64,000 nucleotides of DNA. It comes from an uncultured Clostridia bacterium (GTDB taxonomy: Bacteria > Bacillota > Clostridia > TANB77 > CAG-508). Below the pieces are notes generated by a model. It was not told the origin of the DNA. It ran no database searches and saw only the letters and a program-made list of their open reading frames with translations. The stretch covers positions 33,667 through 97,666 of the forward strand of contig CAKPPS010000004.1 of the NCBI GenBank assembly GCA_934177795.1, given 5' to 3'. The position numbers and the translations under genes are program-made. Positions 23,201 through 30,877 of the stretch are shown one piece after another. The first letter of the stretch is position 1. Every line of letters begins with the position of its first letter.

Positions 23201-25100
23201 CTAAATAAAGCATTTTTTCGTTTGGATGTTCTTGTGCATATTTTTGCATTTGTGCTAAAGCAACAAAACTTTTTCCAGCTCCTGTAGGCAAAATTACTTG
23301 TGCAAATTTATAATCTTCAAATATCTTATTTACATTATCATAAGCTCTTTGTTGATAGTCTTTTAATCGTATTCCTGTATTTTCTACATCACAATATCCT
23401 AAAAATCTTTCAACTACTTCTATATTAATATTATCTTGTAAAACATTTTGTCTTGTATTTAATAATTCTTCTAAATTACCTTTTTCGTATTCCTCATAAA
23501 ATCCTTGTCTTGTAGCGATATTTAATAAAATTTTGGGTATCTTTTTTTCTTCTATTCCAGCTTGTTTTAATTTTTCGTATATTTCAATGCAATTTCTATC
23601 TTGTAATCTTTTTATTAATTCATTTCTTTCAGAGATTCTAAATTCTTCTATTCCTATTTCTTGCCAATTATATTGTGAAATTATAGCTTCGGCATAATAT
23701 CTTGATTTATCTATTTGTTCATTTTCTCTTGTATTACCATATACACTACTTATAATATCTTGAATATTTGCCAATCCACCATTTTGTAAAATAACTTCAA
23801 GTTCTTTAGATGATAATTTTTTTATTTCATCTATCAATATTTGTTCATCCTTTGATAAATTCAAATTGACAGATTCACTTAATTTAACACCTTTTCCACT
23901 TTGTCTTGATATTATTTCAGGTTCTATTCTAAATCCATTTTGTTTTATATACTGTATTACATCATCAAATCTTGAATCATTTCCTATTAATTGTTTTAGT
24001 ATTTCAGAAAACTTTATTGCATTTTGCCTTGCTTTGCTTAAATAAAACATATTTTTAACAATAGAATTTGCTTTGCCATAAGCTACTGTTCCTTCTGTTA
24101 GTGAATACATTTCTTCTATTGATATATTATCTTTTACTTTTGAATTTATTTCTGGTATTTGAGGTATCTTTTTTCCATTCTGTACTGCAATCAATAATGC
24201 TTTTTTTATTTCTTCGACCTTATCGCTATCAATTTCATCTATTTGTTGTATTAAAGCAAATAAATCAACAACCTCTTTAGGAACTTCAATAATTTCATTT
24301 TGTTTTATTTCTCCATAATGAATTAATTCAGTTGAAGAAAATGCATTTCCTATTGTTTCTCTTAATTTTGAGTTTGTAGAATGTAAGATTACATTATTTA
24401 AAATCTCTTTATTTTCCAGTACTGCAAGTTTTGCATATACTTTATTAACCTCTAATAATTGTTCTTTATTTAAAGATTGATAACTGCTAATTCTTGCTTT
24501 AGGAGCACTATATTTTATACCTTTTTGTGGATGTGCTTTATTTACATCTACTTCTCTATTTTTAGCAGTATATCTTTTAGTAATTATTTCTTTTAATTGT
24601 TTACTTTCACTTGCACTATCTATATCAGAAAATATATCTAAAATTTCATTTTTTAAATCTTCTGGTAATTTTTCCAATGCTTTTTCTATTCTAGAACATA
24701 CCTCTTGCAACATATATTGGCCTGATTCAACCGTTTGTTTTCCAAATTCTTTTTTAGTAACTTGTATCATTACATATTTATCCTTATATGAACCTCTTCC
24801 ATAATTTATTGCAATATTGGCATTACTAGTTAATGATATACAATTTGTATCTTTTCTATAATGCATTTTTATATGATCGTATACTTCTTCAAGTGATATA
24901 CTAGAATCTTCTGTGTACTTTGTTTTTTCTTTATATCTTTCTCTATCCGTTCTAATTTTTTCTATTTTGCCATCTAAAGATGTAGTTATTTCTTGTTCAA
25001 TATCACTATTATCATCCATATTTAAAGCTCTAAAGAAATAATAATTTTTTTCATCACTAATTATATTAAATTTATCTATTTCTAAAATTTCTTTATTCAT
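20265..25100 (-). CDS. giant SF2 helicase with ADP-ribosyltransferase-like N terminus and five helicase-associated repeats
   Basis: The 1611-residue protein has three parts. Residues about 15-150 resemble an ADP-ribosyltransferase fold: YYFFRALN supplies the arginine, CISLTSNANIAINYGRG the STS-like strand, and an acidic/glutamine stretch follows (VESGQYMLQEV). A long linker follows. The SF2 core starts near residue 600 with Walker A LPTGAGKS, DELH near 697, GITATP, and motif VI QQLGRIIYAL. From about 1150 to 1580 five repeats of roughly 80 residues each carry LxNALKIxxWCxxKYGxKxIYERxLP and LGxALxxLRxKMKxYEG, the helicase-associated (HA) domain thought to bind nucleic acid. It is cotranscribed with the 118-residue gene. 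The N-terminal call is by pattern only. A phage-defence or plasmid-control role is possible. Confidence 0.75.
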   Translation of the reverse strand: MNKEILEIDKFNIISDEKNYYFFRALNMDDNSDIEQEITTSLDGKIEKIRTDRERYKEKTKYTEDSSISLEEVYDHIKMHYRKDTNCISLTSNANIAINYGRGSYKDKYVMIQVTKKEFGKQTVESGQYMLQEVCSRIEKALEKLPEDLKNEILDIFSDIDSASESKQLKEIITKRYTAKNREVDVNKAHPQKGIKYSAPKARISSYQSLNKEQLLEVNKVYAKLAVLENKEILNNVILHSTNSKLRETIGNAFSSTELIHYGEIKQNEIIEVPKEVVDLFALIQQIDEIDSDKVEEIKKALLIAVQNGKKIPQIPEINSKVKDNISIEEMYSLTEGTVAYGKANSIVKNMFYLSKARQNAIKFSEILKQLIGNDSRFDDVIQYIKQNGFRIEPEIISRQSGKGVKLSESVNLNLSKDEQILIDEIKKLSSKELEVILQNGGLANIQDIISSVYGNTRENEQIDKSRYYAEAIISQYNWQEIGIEEFRISERNELIKRLQDRNCIEIYEKLKQAGIEEKKIPKILLNIATRQGFYEEYEKGNLEELLNTRQNVLQDNINIEVVERFLGYCDVENTGIRLKDYQQRAYDNVNKIFEDYKFAQVILPTGAGKSFVALAQMQKYAQEHPNEKMLYLAPQDEILNQIKSYVIKYIHGKQDTVGKTEDEIIAEVFPNITFETYSGLLAKRGQEVIKEQYGMIVLDELHRTGAKKWEGKIDQLLDNQNENVKVLGITATPVRDVDGRDMAEETAKKLGYTENEIEQRKHLASNMTLENAIRMGYIVNPKLVYCKYDLISSGKIDELKAKIDGIEDEARRNEELQKYNELREKLNIEIDAEIGEEARKQLEEVARRNLDSGIGKEEILRQNIKKGGKYIVFIPVTDQGDIEDEEGNRIGTKTGEDKLKAYQEYLSKVFEGTDIVPQFHSLLGSYSKEKNQKELEAFESDNSKNTKFMIVMNKANEGIHIEGVDGIIWFRALDENSRILYLQQLGRIIYALNEDNPVLDGKRPVVVDLVNNSLIVKIEKEFENSESIDDLEALTITIEWINEHGGIIPNRESSSKQEQHYYEILRKIKSKYARYLDGLEEYLELEDKEKNIIQEIISLVSKIDLWDMDLPQIKKTKGSNKDFNPFILEGLLKDFIELDEEVDNNRTRNTSLQNALKITKWCEEKYGKKEIYERKLPNTNAKNEEEKKLGIALSTLRTKMKKYEGQEISKIQNKEDRQILEMIERLDREYGLGESLKNALKIENWCKKKYEEKKIYERNLPSKHAKNEEEKKLGEALVKLRIKMKKYEEQEISKIQNKEDRQILEIIERVDREYRLGESLKNALKIENWCRKKYGEKEIYERKLPSKSAKNEEEKRLGCALNNLRVKIKKYEGQEISKIQNREDRQILEIIERVDREYGLGESLKNALKIKSWCEEKYGEKKIYERSLPSSKANNEEEKKLGHALRSLRKKMKQYEGKEISQIQNKEDRQILKIIERLDREYGLRESLKNALKIENWCKRKYGKKKIYERRLPVSKAKDEEEKKLGEVLAKLRIKMKQYEGKEISQIQNKEDRQILEIIERLDKEYNYKKIKLNNAKNGRDSAKIKNDQEKEKEEQLSEKLRKRGRTHEE

Positions 25101-25242
25101 CTATTCTTCTCCCAAAAGATATATAATCCTTTTTATTATATCATATAAAATATTTTTTTGTCTTCTAAATGTATAGCTTATAATATACTCAGGAATTTGA
25201 CAGTTACTTAACCTAAAAAATGATATAATTCAAAAATAAGAA

Positions 25243-25374
25243 AAATTTGATGGTGTTTATGTTGTTTGTACTAACTTGGATAGTAATACTGAAGACATTA
25301 TCAAAATAAATCAAAGAAGATGGGAAATTAAAGAAAATTTCAGAATTATGAAAAATTTGGATGAGAATTTGTAA
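25243..25374 (+). pseudogene. IS1634/IS4-type transposase remnant
   Basis: A 44-codon piece reads KFDGVYVVCTNLDSNTEDII, then KINQRRWEIKENFRIMKNL. The RRWEIxExFRxMK block is the region around the catalytic glutamate of IS4-superfamily (IS1634-like) DDE transposases. Both flanks are lost, and the piece ends in TAA beside a decayed copy of the 81-residue element gene. No terminal inverted repeats are visible. Confidence 0.7.
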
Positions 25375-25548
25375 TCTTATACTTAAATGTAACTCTCTCA
25401 TCATTTTCAAATAAATTATAAGTAAGAACACCATTCATAGCTTGTACTATTTGTTATTCGGCATTATTCAAAACCTTTTTCAAAATCCTTATCTACTTTC
25501 ATTTCAATACTATTATTAAAAATTCAAAAATATTACTTTTATTTTAAA
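25375..25548 (-). pseudogene. decayed second copy of the 81-residue element gene
   Basis: On the minus strand the text aligns with 19075-19400, including the upstream stretch AATAATAGTATTGAA and the codons for IVQAMNGVLTYNLFENDERV against IVQVMAGSIAYNLADNDEKI. Stops and indels disrupt it, and the transposase remnant cuts it at its 3' end. With the second spoIIID 5' half this shows that the right end of the element was duplicated. Confidence 0.65.
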
Positions 25549-25846
25549 ACTACAAGGAGTAAATTAATTGCTTATATAAGATTTGCCATCATTTCACAGC
25601 AAGTCAAACCTTCACATTTGCATTACGTTAGCAATTATGATAACTAATTTTACAACTTAATAATAACAAAATGATAATAAAAAATAGTCAGGAAATTTTT
25701 GGTAAATTATAAGAATTTTAAGAGATATTTTTTCCAATAACCAATTAAAAAACTTTAAAATAGCATAAAAAAATTTGTATGCTTTTTATTGGAAATAAAA
25801 AAATAAAACTCTTTCAAATTTAGAAAAAGTTTTATTTTTTATTATT
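25549..25846. other. intergenic region with element-end similarity and two hairpins
   Basis: The first 90 bases continue the similarity to 19380-19500 (both contain TTTGCCATCA followed by diverged text). Two hairpins follow, TAGCATA with TATGCT near 25755-25785 and AAAACTCTTT with AAAAGTTTT near 25803-25835. The second is the likely terminator of the 258-residue gene. No gene is seen. Confidence 0.4.
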
Positions 25847-26623
25847 TTATTTAGATAACTCATCCGAAGTTTTCGCCATTCTATCATTATCTATAGAAGT
25901 TACTTTTTCTTGAAAAACTCTACTATTTTCCGCTTGTTCTTCCAATGTTGGAGCATCTTTTGCAAGTGATTCTCTGAATGATTTTGATTCATCTTTAGCT
26001 TGTTCCTTAGCAGTCATTTCTTTATAAATATCTTCATATGTTTTTACTCCATATTTTTGTAAAGAACTTAGAATTCCACCCTCAAGCTCTGGTATAGGTT
26101 CATAATAAGCTTTTAACGCTTCTTCTGGTGTGATTTCACCAGCTTCTAATTTTTTCTTTATTTCCTCTTCTTTTTCTATTGCAGCATCCATATCAAAATT
26201 AGGATTAACTTGAGCTTCATTTTCTGTTATATCCATACATTTCTTTTTTAATTTATTATAATATTTTTTACTATGAGATTCTTCATCTTTCCATTTTTCT
26301 TTACCTACACGATCTTTGCCCATATCATAAATATAATCTGCTATCATTTTTACTTGACTTTCTTCAATGTTGGAAACTTTAGAAAGTTGCTCTTCTGTCC
26401 AAAACCCAGATTCTCTGATCTTTTCTTTTAATCTTTTTTGAATATCCTCCTTTATTTTAGTTTCTTCATCTTTGACATCATACACTTTTTCCTGTTCTTC
26501 TTGTTTCTTTGGTTCAAAAACATGTCTTAAATTATGTATTTCATTTTGATGCCCATTTGTTTCTTCAATCTGTGTAGTAGCTTCTGCACCATCAATTTTT
26601 GTTTCTAAATTTTTTTCTTCCAT
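25847..26623 (-). CDS. acidic, largely helical protein of unknown function (258 aa)
   Basis: The protein is very charged and probably elongated: MEEKNLETKIDGAEATTQIE, then long E/K-rich helices (EEQEKVYDVKDEETKIKEDI). A more ordered middle segment reads SGFWTEEQLSKVSNIEESQV, and a second is KLEAGEITPEEALKAYYEPI. There are no membrane segments, signal or cysteine clusters. Its GGAGTGATGAAATATG ribosome site supports the start. It sits alone between degraded element ends, in the 2-kb stretch present only in the second (27.6-kb) copy, which suggests cargo. I recognise no family. Confidence 0.6.
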   Translation of the reverse strand: MEEKNLETKIDGAEATTQIEETNGHQNEIHNLRHVFEPKKQEEQEKVYDVKDEETKIKEDIQKRLKEKIRESGFWTEEQLSKVSNIEESQVKMIADYIYDMGKDRVGKEKWKDEESHSKKYYNKLKKKCMDITENEAQVNPNFDMDAAIEKEEEIKKKLEAGEITPEEALKAYYEPIPELEGGILSSLQKYGVKTYEDIYKEMTAKEQAKDESKSFRESLAKDAPTLEEQAENSRVFQEKVTSIDNDRMAKTSDELSK

Positions 26624-26774
26624 ATTTCATCACTCCTGTCTTTACGTTCGAATAATTATACATCAATTACTCATTTATTATTTATATTAGTATCCTTAAT
26701 AACAACTTTAACTTTTATTTAAATCACAACATATCTAAATTAAATTCTTAAATTTAGATATGTTGCTTTTGAAA

Positions 26775-27020
26775 TTACCAGGAGAAAACGATTCCTCCAA
26801 GATGACGGAATGTTCTACTCTTATTCTTACCAAAGAAAGATGTCCATTCAATGGAAACTTTATCCCCTAAGAATAATCCTGTTGCAATAAAAGCAATTGC
26901 CCGTCTGTCATTATAAGTGTGATTTTCTTCATGTCCCTCCTTGAATTCCACTTTAGAGATAGTAATCTTCTTCCAAGTAAGGATTGTTTTGAGCGTTGCA
27001 TTTTTCAAATTGAATTTCAT
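26775..27020 (-). CDS. small beta-rich protein of unknown function (81 aa)
   Basis: The product reads MKFNLKNATLKTILTWKKIT, then IAFIATGLFLGDKVSIEWTS and FFGKNKSRTFRHLGGIVFSW. Alternating hydrophobic and charged residues suggest a small beta barrel. Its codon use differs from its neighbours: it contains one of the two in-frame CGG codons (RRAIA) and several C-ending codons, so recent transfer is likely. A strong palindromic terminator (CATATCTAAATT with AATTTAGATATG, about 26730-26770) lies downstream. It is divergent from the XRE regulator at 27219. No function is proposed. Confidence 0.55.
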   Translation of the reverse strand: MKFNLKNATLKTILTWKKITISKVEFKEGHEENHTYNDRRAIAFIATGLFLGDKVSIEWTSFFGKNKSRTFRHLGGIVFSW

Positions 27021-27218
27021 ATTTTAACCATCCTTTCTATATTGGCTTTTGCCAGTTATAATTTAATTATACCATATTTTTACAATCTTGTCCACTTTTA
27101 TTTAGATATATCTTAACAAGTTTTAATGGTATTAAGTTGCTTAAGTTTTATCTTTATAATATATATATGAATAATTTTTGTATTATTAATTATTATAATA
27201 TAAAAGAAGGAGGCAATT

Positions 27219-27488
27219 ATGACTTCTATGGAGCTGGTTGGACTTAATACTAAATGGTACCGATATCAAAATAATTTAACCCAAGAGCAATATGCAAATA
27301 AAACAAAATTTAAAATGGCTTATATTAGTGTTATTGAAACCGGAAATGCCAATTTAACTTGTAAAAATATAGATTTTATAGCAAATTCATTTAATATAAA
27401 ACCAGAATTATTATTCAATGAAAAAACTGCTAAACTCGCTCAAGAGCTACCTGTACGAGTAGATATGTATAAAAAGAAAAAGAAATAA
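27219..27488 (+). CDS. XRE-family helix-turn-helix regulator (89 aa)
   Basis: The protein has one HTH_3 domain over about residues 5-65: VGLNTKWYRYQNNLTQEQYA, then KTKFKMAYISVIETGNANLT. Small cytosolic repressors of this type often control adjacent mobile genes. It follows a GGAGG ribosome site, ends in a lysine tail and is divergent from the 81-residue gene at 26775, which it may regulate through the shared 200-base intergenic region. There is no dimerisation or protease-sensing domain beyond a short C-terminal arm. Confidence 0.8.
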   Translation: MTSMELVGLNTKWYRYQNNLTQEQYANKTKFKMAYISVIETGNANLTCKNIDFIANSFNIKPELLFNEKTAKLAQELPVRVDMYKKKKK

Positions 27489-27592
27489 TCTCAAAAATTT
27501 ATTTTCTTTCTTCTTTTCTTATTCCTTGTTTTAGCTTAATAGCATAATTATTTTCTAATCTTTCAAAACTTAGTTTCTATTTTCTTATTTAA

Positions 27593-27844
27593 TTAATAAT
27601 CCAACTTTAACAACAGGATTTTTTGTACTTCAAAAACTCCTGTTATCTCAATACTTCTTGAAATTGTGCGATTACTAATAATGCATTCTTTCCCAAACAT
27701 TCTACCATTCTGTAATGTTACATCTTTGTATACTGTACTTTTACTTATTCCAAACTTTTTTACAGCTCTTCTAACCGTATCTTTTGAATTTATTATATAA
27801 TGTGCTAAATATATTGTACGCTCATCTATTGATATATATTTCAT
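27593..27844 (-). pseudogene. second spoIIID 5' half (copy 2) with element end
   Basis: From ATG 27844 the frame reads MKYISIDERTIYLAHYIINS, then KDTVRRAVKKFGISKSTVYK, paralogous to copy 1 with changes in the recognition region (H to Y) and core. After the core (27719-27736) the text still aligns with the element end beyond copy 1 but is frameshifted: the ending KNPVVxxGxxIK appears in another frame. About 40 bases upstream of the ATG are also shared with copy 1. The core centre is TA instead of CA and the arm is imperfect (TTCTACCATTCTG). Recombination with the 3' half at 14989 is therefore not expected. It could be a relic of an older insertion or of a tandem duplication. Confidence 0.7.
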
Positions 27845-27980
27845 AGAACCCACTCAAACAAATACTTTGGCTTAATTTTACTTTTATTATAATACTTATG
27901 GATATGTAATACATTCCATATAGACAAAATTCCCAATATGCTGTAAAATAATAGAAACTCATAATTTATAGAGGTGTAAG

Positions 27981-29588
27981 ATGTTAAGAATAAATAATAT
28001 AAAAATCAGAAAAAATATATCAAATGAAAATTTAATAAAAAATATTGCTCGAAAATATCATATATCACTTTCTGAGATTATCAACTGGAATATATCTAAA
28101 AAATCTATTGATGCTCGTAATAAAAACGATATTTTCTTTAACTATACAATTGATTTGACTGTAAAAGATGAATCCAAATACCCTAAACTTAAAAAAATAA
28201 AAAATATTGATATTGATTGTAAAATTAAAGATTCTTTAAATTTGAACTTTATATCATCTTTAAAAAAAGAAAATCCACCAGTTATAATTGGTGCTGGCCC
28301 ATCTGGACTATTTGCTGCACTATTACTAGTAGAATATGGAATCACACCAATTGTAGTTGAACAAGGTAAAACTGTCGATGAACGTAAATTGGACATTGAC
28401 AATTTAATGCATAATAGAATTTTAAATTCTTTTTCTAATGTCCAATTTGGAGAAGGCGGTGCTGGTACATTTTCAGATGGCAAATTAACTACTGGCATTC
28501 ATAACGCACTATGTAAAAAAGTTTTACAAGACTTTGTAAAATTTGGTGCTCCTGAAGAAATTCTATATTTGTCTAAACCTCACATTGGTACAGATAATTT
28601 AATTTCTATTATTAAAAACATTAGGGATTATATTATTTCTAAAGGTGGTAAGTTTTATTTTAACACGAAATTTATTGATTTTTATGTTAAAAACAATCAA
28701 CTACATTCTATTTTACTTCAGAATGTGAACACTAATGATAAATTTGAAGTTAATACTAATAAATTAATTTTAGCAATTGGACATAGTTCAAGAGATACTT
28801 TTGAACTACTATTTCATAATGGTTTATTATTGGAGCCAAAAAATTTTTCCGTTGGTGTACGAATAGAACATCTTCAAAAAAATATTAATTTTGCTCAATA
28901 TGGTAATACTTCTAATTTACAATTACCACCTGCTGAATATAAACTTGCATATCATTCTCCTTCTGGACGAACATGTTACACATTTTGTATGTGTCCAGGA
29001 GGTACTGTTATAGCATCATCTAGCGAAAAAAATACTATAGTAACTAATGGTATGAGTAATTATAAAAGAAATGGCAACAATGCTAACTCTGCATTACTTG
29101 TAAATGTTTCTTCTAAAGACTTTTCTGATTCTTCACCTTTGGCTGGTATATATTTTCAAAAAAATCTAGAAGAACAAGCTTTTAAATTAGGAGGTTCTAA
29201 CTACAATGCTCCTATTCAAAGGGTAGAAGATTTCTTGAATAATCGTATATCAACTACTATTGGTTCTATAACACCTTCCTACTTACCTGGTGCTACTTTA
29301 ACCAATTTAAATGATATTTTACCTAATTTCGTATCTACTACTCTTAAAGAAGGAATCTTATATTTTGATACTAAGTTACATGGTTTTGCTAACCCAGATA
29401 GCATCTTAACTGGTGTTGAAACTCGTAGTTCTTCACCTGTAAAAATTCCTAGAAATGATTGTTTCGTGTCAAATATTGATGGAATTTATCCTTGTGGTGA
29501 AGGTGCTGGATATGCTGGTGGAATTATGTCTGCTGCTGTTGATGGTTTAAAAACGTCATTAGCTATTTTAGGTAATCCTAATTTTTAA
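27981..29588 (+). CDS. NAD(P)/FAD-dependent oxidoreductase, YtfP-like
   Basis: The 535-residue flavoprotein has an N-terminal region of about 95 residues. The FAD-binding dinucleotide fold then opens with PPVIIGAGPSGLFAALLLVE and EQGKTVDERKLDI. The conserved FGEGGAGTFSDGKLTTG motif follows, and the C-terminal FAD contact is IYPCGEGAGYAGGIMSAAVD. This family is widespread in anaerobic Firmicutes, and its substrate is unknown. A promoter-proximal GAGGTG site precedes the ATG, and a terminator hairpin (ATGCGAAC with GTTCGCAT, near 29593-29618) follows. It is the first clearly chromosomal gene after the spoIIID element region. Confidence 0.85.
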   Translation: MLRINNIKIRKNISNENLIKNIARKYHISLSEIINWNISKKSIDARNKNDIFFNYTIDLTVKDESKYPKLKKIKNIDIDCKIKDSLNLNFISSLKKENPPVIIGAGPSGLFAALLLVEYGITPIVVEQGKTVDERKLDIDNLMHNRILNSFSNVQFGEGGAGTFSDGKLTTGIHNALCKKVLQDFVKFGAPEEILYLSKPHIGTDNLISIIKNIRDYIISKGGKFYFNTKFIDFYVKNNQLHSILLQNVNTNDKFEVNTNKLILAIGHSSRDTFELLFHNGLLLEPKNFSVGVRIEHLQKNINFAQYGNTSNLQLPPAEYKLAYHSPSGRTCYTFCMCPGGTVIASSSEKNTIVTNGMSNYKRNGNNANSALLVNVSSKDFSDSSPLAGIYFQKNLEEQAFKLGGSNYNAPIQRVEDFLNNRISTTIGSITPSYLPGATLTNLNDILPNFVSTTLKEGILYFDTKLHGFANPDSILTGVETRSSSPVKIPRNDCFVSNIDGIYPCGEGAGYAGGIMSAAVDGLKTSLAILGNPNF

Positions 29589-29624
29589 TATAAATGCGAA
29601 CCTCATTAACGTTCGCATTTATAT

Positions 29625-30770
29625 TTATCTATTTTCTCTTAATTCTTTTACTATTTCAACTAGATTTTTTATTAAGTAATCTATATCCTCCTTTGTATTT
29701 TCATCTCCAAATGTAACTCGTAATGTTCCTTCTGTATATTCATCTGTTAGCCCTATTGCAGTTAAAACATGTGATGGTGTTGTATTTCCTGATGAACATG
29801 CACTTCCTGCTGAAGCACAAATTCCTTTTCCATCTAATTTTAGTAATAATTCACTTCCATTTACATTTTTAAATGATATATTGCTATTTCCTGGTAATCT
29901 ATCTATTAAAGAACCATTTATTTTTATGTCTGATATATTTTTTTGTATTTCTGTTATATAATAATCTCTGCTTTTCCTTAATTTTTCTATATGTTTATTT
30001 ATATTTTTCATTCCTATTTCTGCTGCTTCACCTAATCCGATTATTCCTGGTACATTTTCTGTCCCAGCTCTTTTTTTTCTTTCTTGTCCTCCTCCATCTA
30101 ATATTCTTAAAAAGTCTATATCTTTATTAACATATAAGGCTCCTATGCCTTTAGTTGCTCCCATTTTATGCCCAGATAATGATAACATATCAATATTTTG
30201 TTTTTTTACATCTATTTTTGTATTTGCACAAGCTTGAACAGCATCTGTATGAAAAATAATTCCATTTTTATGTGCTATTTCACCTATTTTTGTTATTGGT
30301 TGTATTGTTCCAATTTCATTATTTGCATACATAATACTAATTAATACTGTATCACTATTTATGGCATTACTTAATTCTTCTAAACTTATTTTCCCCTCAT
30401 CATTAACATTTAAATATGTAATTTTATATCCTTCTTTTTCTAGTGATTTACAACTATTTAGTATTGCTGAATGTTCTATTTTACTTGTTATTAAATGCTT
30501 TCCTTTATTTTTTTCTAAGTGCATTATTCCTTTCAGAGCTGTATTATCACTTTCAGTTCCTCCACTTGTAAAATACACTTCATTTTTATGACATTTTATT
30601 AACTGTGCAACTTGATTTCTTGCATATTCTATTCCTATTTTAGCTTCTCTTCCTAATTTATATAAAGCTGACGGGTTACCATACTCTTCCACGAAATATG
30701 GAAATATTTTATTAATAACTTCTCTTTTCACTTTAGTAGTAGCAGCATTGTCAAAATATCTTATTTTCAT
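29625..30770 (-). CDS. cysteine desulfurase, NifS/IscS type
   Basis: This 381-residue PLP enzyme removes sulfur from cysteine for Fe-S clusters and thio-modified tRNA. It starts MKIRYFDNAATTKVKREVIN and has HTDAVQACA. The PLP lysine lies in LSLSGHKMGATKGIGALYV and the catalytic persulfide cysteine in CASAGSACSSGNTTPSHVL. The loop length around that cysteine places it with NifS/IscS rather than SufS. No scaffold (iscU) or thiI gene is adjacent in this window. The short leader and AGAGGTG site support the start. Confidence 0.93.
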   Translation of the reverse strand: MKIRYFDNAATTKVKREVINKIFPYFVEEYGNPSALYKLGREAKIGIEYARNQVAQLIKCHKNEVYFTSGGTESDNTALKGIMHLEKNKGKHLITSKIEHSAILNSCKSLEKEGYKITYLNVNDEGKISLEELSNAINSDTVLISIMYANNEIGTIQPITKIGEIAHKNGIIFHTDAVQACANTKIDVKKQNIDMLSLSGHKMGATKGIGALYVNKDIDFLRILDGGGQERKKRAGTENVPGIIGLGEAAEIGMKNINKHIEKLRKSRDYYITEIQKNISDIKINGSLIDRLPGNSNISFKNVNGSELLLKLDGKGICASAGSACSSGNTTPSHVLTAIGLTDEYTEGTLRVTFGDENTKEDIDYLIKNLVEIVKELRENR

Positions 30771-30877
30771 TTATTTTTTCACCTCTTAAAATCTTCTTAA
30801 AATATTTTATGCTATTCATCGTTTTTTATATACAAAAAAAAGATAAAATTAACTTTATCTTTTTTTGTATATCTTAT

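Noticed and set aside
14989..27736. A 12.7-kb element running from the spoIIID 3' half to the second 5' half as the active unit
   Set aside because: The core at 27719-27736 differs at the central dinucleotide (TA against CA) and its arm is imperfect, whereas 19647-19664 matches on both counts.
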